This document shows positions 17,363-24,923 of a stretch of DNA of 64,000 nt, piece by piece. This DNA comes from Lentibacter sp. XHP0401 (lineage in GTDB: Bacteria > Pseudomonadota > Alphaproteobacteria > Rhodobacterales > Rhodobacteraceae): contig NZ_JAOWLC010000004.1 of the NCBI RefSeq assembly GCF_025751535.1, positions 1 through 64,000 of the forward strand, read 5' to 3'. The translations under genes and the position numbers were made by a program. Position 1 is the stretch's first letter. Each line of letters opens with the position of its first letter. The notes under the pieces were generated by a model. That model ran no database searches, was not told the DNA's origin, and worked only from the letters and a program-made list of their open reading frames with translations.

Positions 17363-17390
17363 AGCCTAGCCTTTAGTGGGGAGCTGTCAA
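17363..17390 (-). promoter_or_regulatory. sigma70-type promoter of the Rnk-like operon
   Basis: Minus strand: TTGACA (17390-17385), 16 bases, TAGGCT (17368-17363). It is placed directly ahead of leader copy A, matching the promoter ahead of copy B. A CTCATG/CATGAG inverted repeat overlapping the start of the transcript (about 17341-17358), next to AATGATTCTCATG, could be an operator. Confidence 0.55.
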
Positions 17391-17590
17391 TACAACTTGA
17401 AGTATGCGGTGGCTGTGTGGTGATTGTAGTATGAAGCCATGAAGTCACGCGCGTCTTTTCGACCACATGCGGAGGCATCCAATTGCCGCAAAGTCCGCAT
17501 GGCGACTAACGGGACTGAAGTCATCTGCCAAACAAACTAGTGTCATGCGATAGAGGATTTTCTGAAGGTAAATGGTGAGTGACGCTACTA

Positions 17591-17668
17591 TTAGCGAGCA
17601 TTGCCGATCTTCTTGGCGTGTTGGAGCACTCTAAGTTTGAGTTGAATGTCGCGTTCTTGGTTTGTCAT
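17591..17668 (-). pseudogene. integrase/transposase N-terminal stub
   Basis: A 25-codon frame, MTNQERDIQLKLRVLQHAKK then IGNAR, behind a strong GGAGGAGG site. It matches the start of IS481/IS3-like integrases that begin MTNxERDIQxKLRVLxxA before a HTH. A stop follows at once and the rest is missing, so this is a truncated relic. The remaining 17400-17886 region holds nothing else I can identify. Confidence 0.5.
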
Positions 17669-17886
17669 GAATACCTCCTCCATCCCAAATCAGGGAAATT
17701 ACAGGAAGTGTCCGAGAGTCCGTACATATCTACAGGCAGGAGTAAGTGTGGCTAGCGATGGTTTGCCGCCGTGGTTTGTTTAAACGAGGCATAAGAGATT
17801 AGGTTGACAGCTCATTTATCGAATGTCACCGGAGGAGGATGCATGACCATGGAGCCAACCTGTCAAATTCATCAACCAGTACCAGA

Positions 17887-18291
17887 TTAGTTTTTATCCA
17901 AATCAATTTCGCCTTTATAAAGGCTGCGTAATGTTGCGACCATAGTTTCGAACGATTGATCCAATGCTATATTTGTGTTGTCGGTCGAGGAAATATAAAT
18001 GGATTTCCCCCTCGGTTCGCGCCTCAGAAAGCCGCTTTCCACCAAGGTGCCGATTTTCCTATGAAGGGTGCTTATGGGAAGACCGAGAACTTCAGACAGA
18101 GCGGAAAGGTCATACAGTTTCCCCTGTAGCTTGCCCTGCACCACTGTTCGAATAATCAGGCAATCAACGGGCTTGCCCCACATTCCGGTTTCCATTGCAT
18201 AAAAACGGTTGAGGCATTCTATGATTTGCGCTTGCACAACAGTCCGTATGGCCGCGGATTGTTGATTACTCTCTTCCTCATCATTCACCAT
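17887..18291 (-). CDS. MarR-like winged-helix transcriptional regulator
   Basis: A 134-residue regulator. A helical N-terminus (CLNRFYAMETGMWGK) precedes a winged helix-turn-helix at about residues 58-98 (YDLSALSEVLGLPISTLHRKIGTLVESGFLRREPRG), then a C-terminal helix that probably dimerises. The wing is rich in basic residues. It is divergent from the SQR-like operon beginning at 18463 and is its likely regulator, probably through TTTCCA-GTT-TGGAAA at 18330. No cysteine pair typical of persulfide sensors is obvious: a single Cys lies in the dimerisation region (about residue 27) and another near 44. Confidence 0.75.
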   Translation of the reverse strand: MVNDEEESNQQSAAIRTVVQAQIIECLNRFYAMETGMWGKPVDCLIIRTVVQGKLQGKLYDLSALSEVLGLPISTLHRKIGTLVESGFLRREPRGKSIYISSTDNTNIALDQSFETMVATLRSLYKGEIDLDKN

Positions 18292-18329
18292 TTCTTTGCG
18301 CTCCCTTTAAATGCCTGCACGACGCTGAG

Positions 18330-18344
18330 TTTCCAGTTTGGAAA
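18330..18344. promoter_or_regulatory. palindromic operator between regulator and SQR-like operon
   Basis: TTTCCA-GTT-TGGAAA, a perfect 15-base inverted repeat, lies 39 bases from the MarR-like start and 119 bases from the SQR-like start. Its size and place suit a winged-helix dimer. Confidence 0.45.
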
Positions 18345-18462
18345 GGTCCGTGCTTGGCAGTTGGAACCATTTGCTCACAACCTCTCACTGAATTCAAACT
18401 ACACCGATAGGAAGCGCTTCGTGCCTTCTCGTTGGGGTCTCGGAAAAGGAGGAGGGGTAATA

Positions 18463-19653
18463 ATGCAAAAACACATACTCGTCGTGGGCGGTGGTATTGG
18501 CGGAACAATGACGGCGAACGGCATTGTCAGCAAGATGTATCCGGAGGTTTCGTCCAGAAAGGTCAAGGTAACTCTATTGTCGGACAGCCCGTGGCACTAC
18601 TACAAACCCGCGTTTATGTATGTCGCTTTCGATATGTTCTTTGAGGGCGAACTGCGCCGCAAACAACATTCTCTTTTGCGACCTGAGATCGACTTCCAGG
18701 TCGACAAGGTGACGTCCTTCGACTTTGCTGGTTCAAGTGTGAAGACCGCCAGCGGCAAGACGATCGGATACGACTATATTGTGGTTTCGACCGGTTGTCT
18801 GCCTGCTCCTGAGCGGATCGAGGGCTTGAAAGAAGCGGGGGACTATTTCTACCAATACGATCCTGCGCGCCAGTTGTCGGAGAAGTTGCGCAAGCTGGAG
18901 AAGGGGCGCGTTTTCATCACGGTTAACTTTCCGGAAACACCAAACGTTCCACATCAATGTGGTATCGCACCAATGGAAACCACGCTGATGCTGGACGAGT
19001 ATTTGCGCCGTAAGGGCGTTCGCGATCAAGTCGAAATTGTATATACATACCCGACTGTCTCTCAGCTTTTGCGCAATTGCTTGTTCCTGCAGGAAGAGGT
19101 CTGTTCGGTCCTGCCTCCCATATTCGAAGAACGTGGTATCAAGTATCAGAACGGTTTCACTTTGGCTAAAGTCGATGCCGAGAAAAAGATCGCAATTTCG
19201 GCTGAAGGCGAAGAGCAGGACTTTGACATTCTCATGTCCACTCCACCTATTCGCGCAGTCGATGCGGTCCTACAAAGCGGGGTTTCGCAAGCGCCCAACA
19301 ACGAGGGTTGGTTGCCTACTGATCGGGAAACCCTGCAACTTGACGGGTATCCTAACGCCTACATAATGGGCGATACAGTTGATCTTCCGATCTCGAAGGC
19401 GGGCGGATCGTGCCACAATCAATCTCCGGTCATTGCCAATAACATTGCGGGGGACATCCGTTTGGGCCGAACCGTCGATGCCTATGACGGTAAGGTTCAA
19501 GCTATTGCCCAGATGGGCCTCGAAGCGGGGATGCCACTTTGGTATGACTATGATGAAGACGTACACCCGACCCCTCCTACAAAGGTCGGCGGCCTTATGC
19601 GCAAGGCTTTTAACCGCGGGATATATTGGTCTGTAGCGCGCGGTATCGTCTAA
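18463..19653 (+). CDS. sulfide:quinone oxidoreductase-like flavoprotein
   Basis: A 396-residue FAD protein. The dinucleotide motif GGGIGG (residues 9-14) and the second FAD signature YIMGDTVDLP (300-309) frame the fold. Three Cys sit where sulfide:quinone oxidoreductases have their redox triad: C112 (STGCLPAP), C166 (PHQCGIAPME) and C317 (GGSCHNQSP). The C-terminal amphipathic end (RKAFNRGIYW) could dock to the membrane. It would oxidise sulfide or another reduced sulfur compound and pass electrons to quinone. ATG 18463 is preferred over upstream codons because AGGAGGAGG precedes it. It heads an operon with a DUF1641 protein and a SufU-like protein. The substrate could also be a thiol or persulfide. 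Confidence 0.82.
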   Translation: MQKHILVVGGGIGGTMTANGIVSKMYPEVSSRKVKVTLLSDSPWHYYKPAFMYVAFDMFFEGELRRKQHSLLRPEIDFQVDKVTSFDFAGSSVKTASGKTIGYDYIVVSTGCLPAPERIEGLKEAGDYFYQYDPARQLSEKLRKLEKGRVFITVNFPETPNVPHQCGIAPMETTLMLDEYLRRKGVRDQVEIVYTYPTVSQLLRNCLFLQEEVCSVLPPIFEERGIKYQNGFTLAKVDAEKKIAISAEGEEQDFDILMSTPPIRAVDAVLQSGVSQAPNNEGWLPTDRETLQLDGYPNAYIMGDTVDLPISKAGGSCHNQSPVIANNIAGDIRLGRTVDAYDGKVQAIAQMGLEAGMPLWYDYDEDVHPTPPTKVGGLMRKAFNRGIYWSVARGIV

Positions 19654-19682
19654 AATCTCACATTTCCAGCAAGGAGGCCGAA

Positions 19683-20114
19683 ATGGCAAACCCTACCAAA
19701 ACCGGAGCGGACGCGCCGCTTCTCGAACGGCTCAACCAAGAGAGTGCATTCGCCGATGAAGCAACGGAAGCCGGATTAATTGATCTTGCAAACAAAGTTG
19801 CGCCATTAATTCAGGGCCGTCGTTTCCATAATGTCGTAGATTTACTCTCACTCGCAGCCGACGGTGTCGACATGGCTGACGATGCCATGATCCAAAAAAT
19901 GATGTCTGGGTATGAGGATTTGGTTAGCAACGCTTGGATGCTTTCTAATGCCGCCCGCTATGCGACAAACGAGGCAACCCGGAAGCCAGTGCCTTCCCGC
20001 CTTGGGCTGTTACGTGCTACCGGAGACGAAGATGTGCGCCGCGGGCTGCATTTTGCGATTCAATTCCTCGCTGTGCTAGGGCGTCAGGCTGCACGCGGTG
20101 CGGAAGAAGGCTGA
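19683..20114 (+). CDS. DUF1641 protein, partner of the SQR-like flavoprotein
   Basis: A 143-residue soluble, mostly helical protein with the DUF1641 pattern (LLERLNQESAFADEATEAGL, then LLSLAADGVDMADDAMIQKM). Proteins of this family are repeatedly found beside SQR-like or formate-dehydrogenase-type redox proteins, but their biochemical role is not established. GGAGG precedes the start. It stands 29 bases after the flavoprotein and two bases before the SufU-like gene, so all three are cotranscribed. Confidence 0.75.
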   Translation: MANPTKTGADAPLLERLNQESAFADEATEAGLIDLANKVAPLIQGRRFHNVVDLLSLAADGVDMADDAMIQKMMSGYEDLVSNAWMLSNAARYATNEATRKPVPSRLGLLRATGDEDVRRGLHFAIQFLAVLGRQAARGAEEG

Positions 20115-20116
20115 GT

Positions 20117-20557
20117 ATGCCTCATGCCGACGTGGCACTGGCCAAACTTTATCAACCACGCATCCGGGAACATGCGGCCCGGGTGCGTAGGGACAAGAGG
20201 CTGGATAAACCTGATGTGACGGTAACCTGCCGTAGCCCGGTTTGCGGTAGTGTGATGACACTGGATCTGATTATACATGACGGGATCCTAGCGAAAATAG
20301 GTTGGAAGGGACGTGCATGCACCCTTGGAATGGCCTCATTGAGTATAGTCACATGCGCTGGCATCGGACAAACAGAGAAAGAGATTTTTGAGGTAGGTCG
20401 TAGGCTTTCGGATTTATTGAACGGAAAGAAAAATGACTTCCCTCAGGCTTGGGCTGATCTCTCTATATTTTGTGCTGCGCAAGAATTCCCAATGCGATTT
20501 GGATCTATCGAGCTTCCCTTTGACGCTATCGCACAAGCATATGAAAAGGTTAGGTAG
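20117..20557 (+). CDS. SufU/IscU-like protein with an incomplete cluster site
   Basis: A 146-residue protein with the IscU/SufU/NifU-N fold. It keeps C43 (SPVCGSV) and C68 (KGRACTLGMASLS), but the Asp usually two residues after the first Cys is Ser, and the third ligand Cys, normally in the R-x-C-A-x-L-x-W region, is replaced (MRFGSIELPF, Phe at residue 128). C38, C80 and C119 are extra. A normal [2Fe-2S] scaffold or zinc site is therefore unlikely; it might instead carry persulfide sulfur for the SQR-like enzyme. That is inference from operon context only. Confidence 0.7.
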   Translation: MPHADVALAKLYQPRIREHAARVRRDKRLDKPDVTVTCRSPVCGSVMTLDLIIHDGILAKIGWKGRACTLGMASLSIVTCAGIGQTEKEIFEVGRRLSDLLNGKKNDFPQAWADLSIFCAAQEFPMRFGSIELPFDAIAQAYEKVR

Positions 20558-20631
20558 TTCGTCCCTAAAGGATCGTCCACTCCTCAGTGGTTACGATGAG
20601 CCAAGAACACTATCCTAGCAAATACCGCTAT

Positions 20632-20662
20632 TTGGACCCATAAGCGCTGACGTCAGACATGC
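20632..20662. repeat. dispersed intergenic repeat, copy b
   Basis: TTGGACCCATAAGCGCTGAC followed by GTCAGACATGCTGC. It resembles copy a at 50-77 and copy c at 28797. It lies between the SufU-like gene and the rsuA-type gene. Unknown nature. Confidence 0.45.
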
Positions 20663-20713
20663 TGCTCGAACTCACAGGTTGTGCTGGTGTACATCCCTTT
20701 TTACTTTGGTCTG

Positions 20714-21448
20714 CTACTGAAAGATCGAGGCAATTTCTTCTTTGCTCAGCAGCCGCCACTCGCCAGGAACCATGCTGTCAGGTAGTGATAGGCCACCTAG
20801 ACGTTCTCGGTGCAGTCCCTCAACGTGGTTTCCGGTGGCCGCAAACATACGACGCACTTGATGATATCTTCCCTCGGTAACATTGAGCAGAACCTCGGTC
20901 TCCGAAACTATTTCCATTTCGGCCGGTGCTAGCGGCTTATTTTCGTTTTCCAACAGCAGGTGACCTGAATTAAACAGCTCGTCTTCGGTGCCATTTAGCG
21001 GGCGGGCCAGTTTGACCCGATAGGTTTTTTTTACGTAGCGCTTAGGGCTGATGACGTGGTGCAACAAATCACCATCATCTGTCAGCAACAGTAGACCCGT
21101 GGTCTGCTTGTCCAAACGGCCGATAGTGGAGATCGAAGGGTTTCGCGATCTCCAGCGCTTGGGAAGCATGCTATAAACTAGAGCACCTTCATCGTTGTGA
21201 GAGCAGGTCATGCCTAAAGGTTTATTCAAAAGTATAACTATACCCGCGACGGGATCGAGAGCCTCGCCGTCGATCTTCATGCGGTGCGCTAAATCTGGGG
21301 TGATAGGGATACGTTTGGCGACATCGCGAAGCACAGCAAAGTCTAGAGTGATACGACCGGCTCTTACCATTTTTTCAATTTCTTTGCGCGAGCCATAGCC
21401 CATAGAAGAGAGGAGCTTGTCGACGCGGGAAGTGTGTGTCCTAGCCAT
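20714..21448 (-). CDS. rsuA: RsuA/RluB-family 16S rRNA pseudouridine synthase
   Basis: A 244-residue enzyme. An S4 RNA-binding domain (residues 8-55, VDKLLSSMGYGSRKEIEKMV) is followed by the catalytic domain with the invariant GRLDKQTTGLLLLT (residues 109-122; Asp112 is the catalytic residue) and a C-terminal GRYHQVRRMFAATGNHV. The length and the single S4 domain fit RsuA, which modifies U516 of 16S rRNA, although RluE-like specificity cannot be excluded. It is a single gene. Confidence 0.85.
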   Translation of the reverse strand: MARTHTSRVDKLLSSMGYGSRKEIEKMVRAGRITLDFAVLRDVAKRIPITPDLAHRMKIDGEALDPVAGIVILLNKPLGMTCSHNDEGALVYSMLPKRWRSRNPSISTIGRLDKQTTGLLLLTDDGDLLHHVISPKRYVKKTYRVKLARPLNGTEDELFNSGHLLLENENKPLAPAEMEIVSETEVLLNVTEGRYHQVRRMFAATGNHVEGLHRERLGGLSLPDSMVPGEWRLLSKEEIASIFQ

Positions 21449-21588
21449 TTTTCGGTTCCCAAATTGGAGGTCTGATACCTTAAAGTGCCGAATGCCCGTC
21501 TAAGGTTTTTTGGTAATTTATTTAGCCATCTATGGTCACCTGCGAGACGGGTATGCGGTCATACGAAGGGTCGTATATAGACGGCTTC

Positions 21589-22500
21589 CTATTGAGTGGG
21601 CCGCGCACCCTCCAAGGCTAAAGGTTTGGTTCGGACGAGTTCGAGACGTCGATGCGGCACGTAGTAATCTGCCTCCCGCAAAGCTTCATCGACAAGGCTG
21701 TAGACCTCGTCGCGACAGTCAATGTCACGATCAAAACGCGACAGCCAGAAACGAAGTGCATAGGTAATGCCGCCTTCCTCATAGGCAAGAACACGCACGT
21801 CAGGAGCCGGATCCTGTTGGATCAGCTTGGCGTTCATAGCTGCCTTCAACATCACGTCTCGTGCGCGTCCGACCGGCATTGTGTGATCGAGCATGATAGC
21901 GACTTGCGCGCGGTATTGTGGTCTGGGCGCTGAGTAGTTGGTAATCCTCTGACGCGCGATTTGGCTGTTTGGCAGGATCATGTAGGTTGAATCCCGCGTC
22001 AAAATGCGCGTGGTGCGCCAGCCGATTTCGATAACCTTACCCCGTGCCAGGCCGTCAATGTCAATCCAGTCACCAATCCGAAATGGGCCTTCAACTCCAA
22101 GCGCGATACCTGACAGTGTGTCGGCGACCACATTTCGGATTGCAAAGCCAAGCATCGCAAGGATCAGGCCGGATCCAGCCAACGCCCCTATAGCGCCCTG
22201 CCCAAGAAACAGTGAGGCCGTCGCTGCAAAAGCGATGAAGAACAACAACGCAGCTATCAAGTCACGTAACAATCGCGGATAGGGACGGCTTCGGGTCGTG
22301 GCCCTGTCCAAGGCCATCGACGCCAAACGACTGACAAGCCATGCGACGGCAAAATAGGCCAGAGCAGTGATGCCGAGAGTAAACGTTTTATACTCGCCGA
22401 ACAGCGCGGTGATGTGTGACGAAAACAGGATCAGTCCCACGCTTAAGATTGCGAAAACCGACGGCCAAACGAGGCGTCGGGCATGTTGTTTGCTAGTCAT
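21589..22500 (-). CDS. MscS-family mechanosensitive ion channel
   Basis: A 303-residue inner-membrane protein. Hydrophobic segments at about residues 12-32, 38-58, 82-102 and 106-128; the last contains the pore helix pattern GAIGALAGSGLILAMLGFAI. The beta domain follows with PFRIGDWIDIDGLARGKVIE and the PNSQIARQRITNYS loop, both hallmarks of MscS. It opens on membrane tension to release solutes during osmotic downshock. The Rnk-type gene at 22590-23021 lies 89 bases upstream on the same strand, so the two could share a transcript. Confidence 0.88.
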   Translation of the reverse strand: MTSKQHARRLVWPSVFAILSVGLILFSSHITALFGEYKTFTLGITALAYFAVAWLVSRLASMALDRATTRSRPYPRLLRDLIAALLFFIAFAATASLFLGQGAIGALAGSGLILAMLGFAIRNVVADTLSGIALGVEGPFRIGDWIDIDGLARGKVIEIGWRTTRILTRDSTYMILPNSQIARQRITNYSAPRPQYRAQVAIMLDHTMPVGRARDVMLKAAMNAKLIQQDPAPDVRVLAYEEGGITYALRFWLSRFDRDIDCRDEVYSLVDEALREADYYVPHRRLELVRTKPLALEGARPTQ

Positions 22501-22589
22501 TTCAGGCGTCTCCTATGTGACTTTGGATTGTTCATGTCTTCAGGTGAGGCTGCACGTCCTGTCTCATTGTTTTCCTGATTTTCTGTGTG

Positions 22590-23021
22590 TTACGAGTTTG
22601 CCGAGGGCTGTATCACCTCAAGGACCGTCAACATGCGACGCTGGTCGTCTCGTGTGTCCCAGTAAAAACTGGCCCCTTCCGATAACCCCAGTAGTGCGAC
22701 ACCGATGGGTGTCATGACCGAAACACGAAGTTGCGTAATATCGGCCTCTTCGGGATAGACTAGAGATACAGTTTTTTCCTGCCCGGTTGCTTCGTCGCGA
22801 TAGGTCACGGTGCTGCCCATCGTTACCACATTGTCGCGAACCTTGGTCGAAGCCACGATACGGGCACGGCCGATCTCTTCGAGCAGGCGATCTGCCAGTA
22901 CTGGCTGGCGTCGCATCATGCTGTCGGCCAGTCCCTCAAGGTGGGTGAGGTCATCGGCATTGATGACAACTTTTGGGTTGCGCTTGGTTCGTTTTTTGGC
23001 GGCTGTGGGTAAAGTCGACAT
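22590..23021 (-). CDS. rnk: Rnk-family RNA polymerase-binding protein
   Basis: A 143-residue protein colinear with E. coli Rnk. N-terminal helices (DLTHLEGLADSMMRRQPVLA to LLEEIGRARIV) precede the GreA/GreB-like domain (VTYRDEATGQEKTVSLVYP, VSVMTPIGVALLGLSEG, FYWDTRDDQRRMLTVLEV). It is clearly paralogous to the gene at 16272 (both keep RARIV, TPIG-ALxGL and WxTRD). The transcript probably starts near 23300, about 280 bases upstream, so a long structured leader precedes the start codon. AAGGAGCC lies before the ATG. Confidence 0.87.
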   Translation of the reverse strand: MSTLPTAAKKRTKRNPKVVINADDLTHLEGLADSMMRRQPVLADRLLEEIGRARIVASTKVRDNVVTMGSTVTYRDEATGQEKTVSLVYPEEADITQLRVSVMTPIGVALLGLSEGASFYWDTRDDQRRMLTVLEVIQPSANS

Positions 23022-23189
23022 GGATAGGCTCCTTATGATGCAAGTCTAGTTCAGGAATGGTCGAAAGGGTTTGCAAGAACGAGGCGCGCTAGCGGGCGAC
23101 AATAGCCTGCCGCTAGTGGCTGCCTCAGGGATAGATGGCGTCAAACGTGATTTAACACTGGCGGATTAATCGCCAGAACCACGCTTCAA

Positions 23190-23300
23190 GACTGTGAGGA
23201 GACCCCGGAAGGCATGCCAGACGCGGACGCGTCTAGGCCACCCGGGGAAACGGGCGGTTTAGCAGTCGGAATAGGAAATGATCTACATGAACCTTCATGA
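23190..23300 (-). ncRNA. structured 5' leader RNA, copy B (ahead of rnk)
   Basis: Minus-strand transcript with the same order as copy A: a CATGAA/TTCATG hairpin, AATGAT (opposite strand) at equal spacing, CTAAACCGCCCG, then TTTCCCCGGGTGGC. The outer stem CCCCGG/CCGGGG (23203-23208 with 23242-23247) encloses an inner perfect stem AGACGCG/CGCGTCT (23219-23234), different in sequence from copy A's inner stem but also paired. No U-run follows here, so this copy looks less like a terminator. Confidence 0.6.
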
Positions 23301-23305
23301 CAATA

Positions 23306-23334
23306 GAGCTAGGTATCCACTGCTCAATAGTCAA
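23306..23334 (-). promoter_or_regulatory. sigma70-type promoter of rnk leader B
   Basis: Minus strand: TTGACT (23334-23329), 17 bases, TAGCTC (23311-23306). Position relative to the leader matches that of copy A. Confidence 0.5.
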
Positions 23335-23717
23335 TCTCGCCAACGATAAGCAAATTTTACGCTGGTTTTTGTGACCTTTATGGCCCATTGACTGGCGCGT
23401 TTGTGCCGAAGGGTCACAGCCTGACGAAGCACGATTGAAAGCCCCGGTGCGGTGACCCATATGAGGAGTATGATGATGTTCAGCTTCCATATGAGGTTCC
23501 TGCTTTTCGCAGGAAATCGACTGAACCGCCGGTAGCCCCGGGCGGGGTAGCCACTTGTGCTGCTTCTCGCCTCGGGGTTTTCAAGATCGCTTTGATCTGT
23601 TCGAGACGACGGAGGTTTTTGCTCCGCCGGTTTCAAATTGCGGCCGACAGCATTTCGAAATCTGGCACAGCAGAGACCGACGTTACGGCTTCAGTAACCT
23701 TATATCTGGAGGATGGC
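23335..23717. other. non-coding stretch before the DUF1127 gene
   Basis: No gene that I can support. A hydrophobic minus-strand frame near 23340-23500 has no ribosome site or family motif. The promoter and leader of the DUF1127 gene should lie in the second half. Confidence 0.4.
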
Positions 23718-24035
23718 ATGCATCCCTTTTTGACACATCGAAACAATATGGCTCAGTTTCGCAACCAGGACGCTGCGAACAATAATAAAGATCCGTCGCG
23801 GCCTAGCATGTGGCGGCGCTGGCTGCGAGCAACGGTCAACAACTGGAAACGGCGCAAGATGGTTGCGGCGTTGCGGTCTATGGAAGACCACTTGCTTAAA
23901 GATATCGGCGTAGAGCGCGGTGACATCCAGCGGATTGTTGACGGGTTTGATGAGCGTGAGCTTGGCATGGTTCCGTTGGCAAGGTCGCCACGTGTTGTCA
24001 GTGTGAGACCACAGGTTCTTAAGTTGACGGCATGA
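23718..24035 (+). CDS. DUF1127 small basic protein
   Basis: A 105-residue protein. The central stretch WRRWLRATVNNWKRRKMVAA followed by LRSMEDHLLKDIGVERGDIQ is the DUF1127 domain (about residues 32-72), an arginine-rich helix pair typical of alphaproteobacteria. In other species DUF1127 proteins affect RNA turnover and phosphate or stress responses; the role here is not known. ATG 23718 has CTGGAGGA upstream; ATG 23748 (MAQF) is an alternative. A perfect hairpin follows the gene at 24056. Confidence 0.75.
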   Translation: MHPFLTHRNNMAQFRNQDAANNNKDPSRPSMWRRWLRATVNNWKRRKMVAALRSMEDHLLKDIGVERGDIQRIVDGFDERELGMVPLARSPRVVSVRPQVLKLTA

Positions 24036-24055
24036 CGGCAGTGTAAACTCAATAG

Positions 24056-24082
24056 CCGCGTCATCGCGTTCCGATGACGCGG
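24056..24082 (+). terminator. hairpin after the DUF1127 gene
   Basis: Perfect 11-base-pair stem CCGCGTCATCG/CGATGACGCGG with a five-base loop, 20 bases past the stop codon. There is no U-run, so either a Rho-dependent end or an mRNA 3' stabiliser. Confidence 0.6.
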
Positions 24083-24129
24083 CGCATACGAAAATGAAAA
24101 GCTCAACGCGTTCATAAGGAACCAAGCCA

Positions 24130-24333
24130 ATGATGTTATGTAAAGCTGACTTTAAAGAATTGTTTCCACACCTGTTCAATGCCGCAGACCGCGCCCTGAG
24201 CGAAGAAAGAGTATCTCCTAATCATGAGTGTATTTCGTGTTGGAAAGACGATGGTGGGAGCATTTTGGCGGCGGATTACGGGGAGCATGCTCCTGTAATC
24301 GGCTCTGAGCATGGCATTGTCACGTTAACTTAG
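24130..24333 (+). CDS. short hypothetical protein cut by an IS relic
   Basis: A 67-codon frame, preceded by AAGGAA, with a helical acidic start (FKELFPHLFNAADRALSEER) and two Cys (ECISCWKDD). The last six codons are encoded by the inverted repeat of the IS6-type relic that starts at 24313, so the original C-terminus is lost. I do not recognise the family. It could equally be chance. Confidence 0.3.
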   Translation: MMLCKADFKELFPHLFNAADRALSEERVSPNHECISCWKDDGGSILAADYGEHAPVIGSEHGIVTLT

Positions 24334-24817
24334 ATGAGGGAAATCTGTAGGCTGCGCCCTACATCAAGCGGCCACGATTTCGAACCATTCGGCGAATGCC
24401 TTGGCGCGCGTTTGGTAGAGAGTTTGGCGTGAGATCAGGTGGCGTTGCAAATTGAAATGGTTGCAAATGGTGTCATGGGCGGAAAGAAAAAGTTGCATTG
24501 AGCCTGGCGATTTGAACCTGCCCATTCGACGTTCCCGTCGGCGTGTGGGTTTCCTCTCATGGTTAGCACGCAAAATACTGACGGCCTTTGGAGGTAAAGC
24601 CTCTGCGCGATTGTTTAGCCGCCCACCTGTGGAATGAAGGTGGGTTAACCCAAGTTCCCGAAGTGCAGCCGCATAGGAGGCCAGTTTGTCGGTGACAATA
24701 GCATCCGGAATGTAGCCCCGCCTTTTTAAGAGTTTAAGGGCCGCACGTTTGTTTCGACGCGATTGGGCCAGAACTTCAAGAACTTCGTCTTCATCATCGA
24801 CTTAACGTGACAAAGCC
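24313..24817 (-). mobile_element. internally deleted IS6-type relic (left flank of the VWA/zincin block)
   Basis: About 505 bases bounded by inverted repeats GGCATTGTCACGTTAACT (24313-24330) and, on the other strand, GGCTTTGTCACGTTAAG. Inside, on the minus strand, only the C-terminal half of a transposase remains: LEVLAQSRRNKRAALKLL, IVTDKLASYAAALRELG, NRAE, HERKPTRRRERRMGRFKSPG, ending WFEIVAA. The N-terminal part is removed by a deletion that joins at a GATGATG-type microhomology. The same element type, in the opposite orientation, lies at 38814. No target duplication is visible. Confidence 0.75.
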
Positions 24818-24923
24818 TCCTGCAGGTACAGCTACGCGTGATGTCACCGTCCGCCCTAAATACGCCTGCTGCACCTGCTCCGATGGTTCGCCACAGGCTC
24901 CCACATCCGCCGCCTACAATTGA

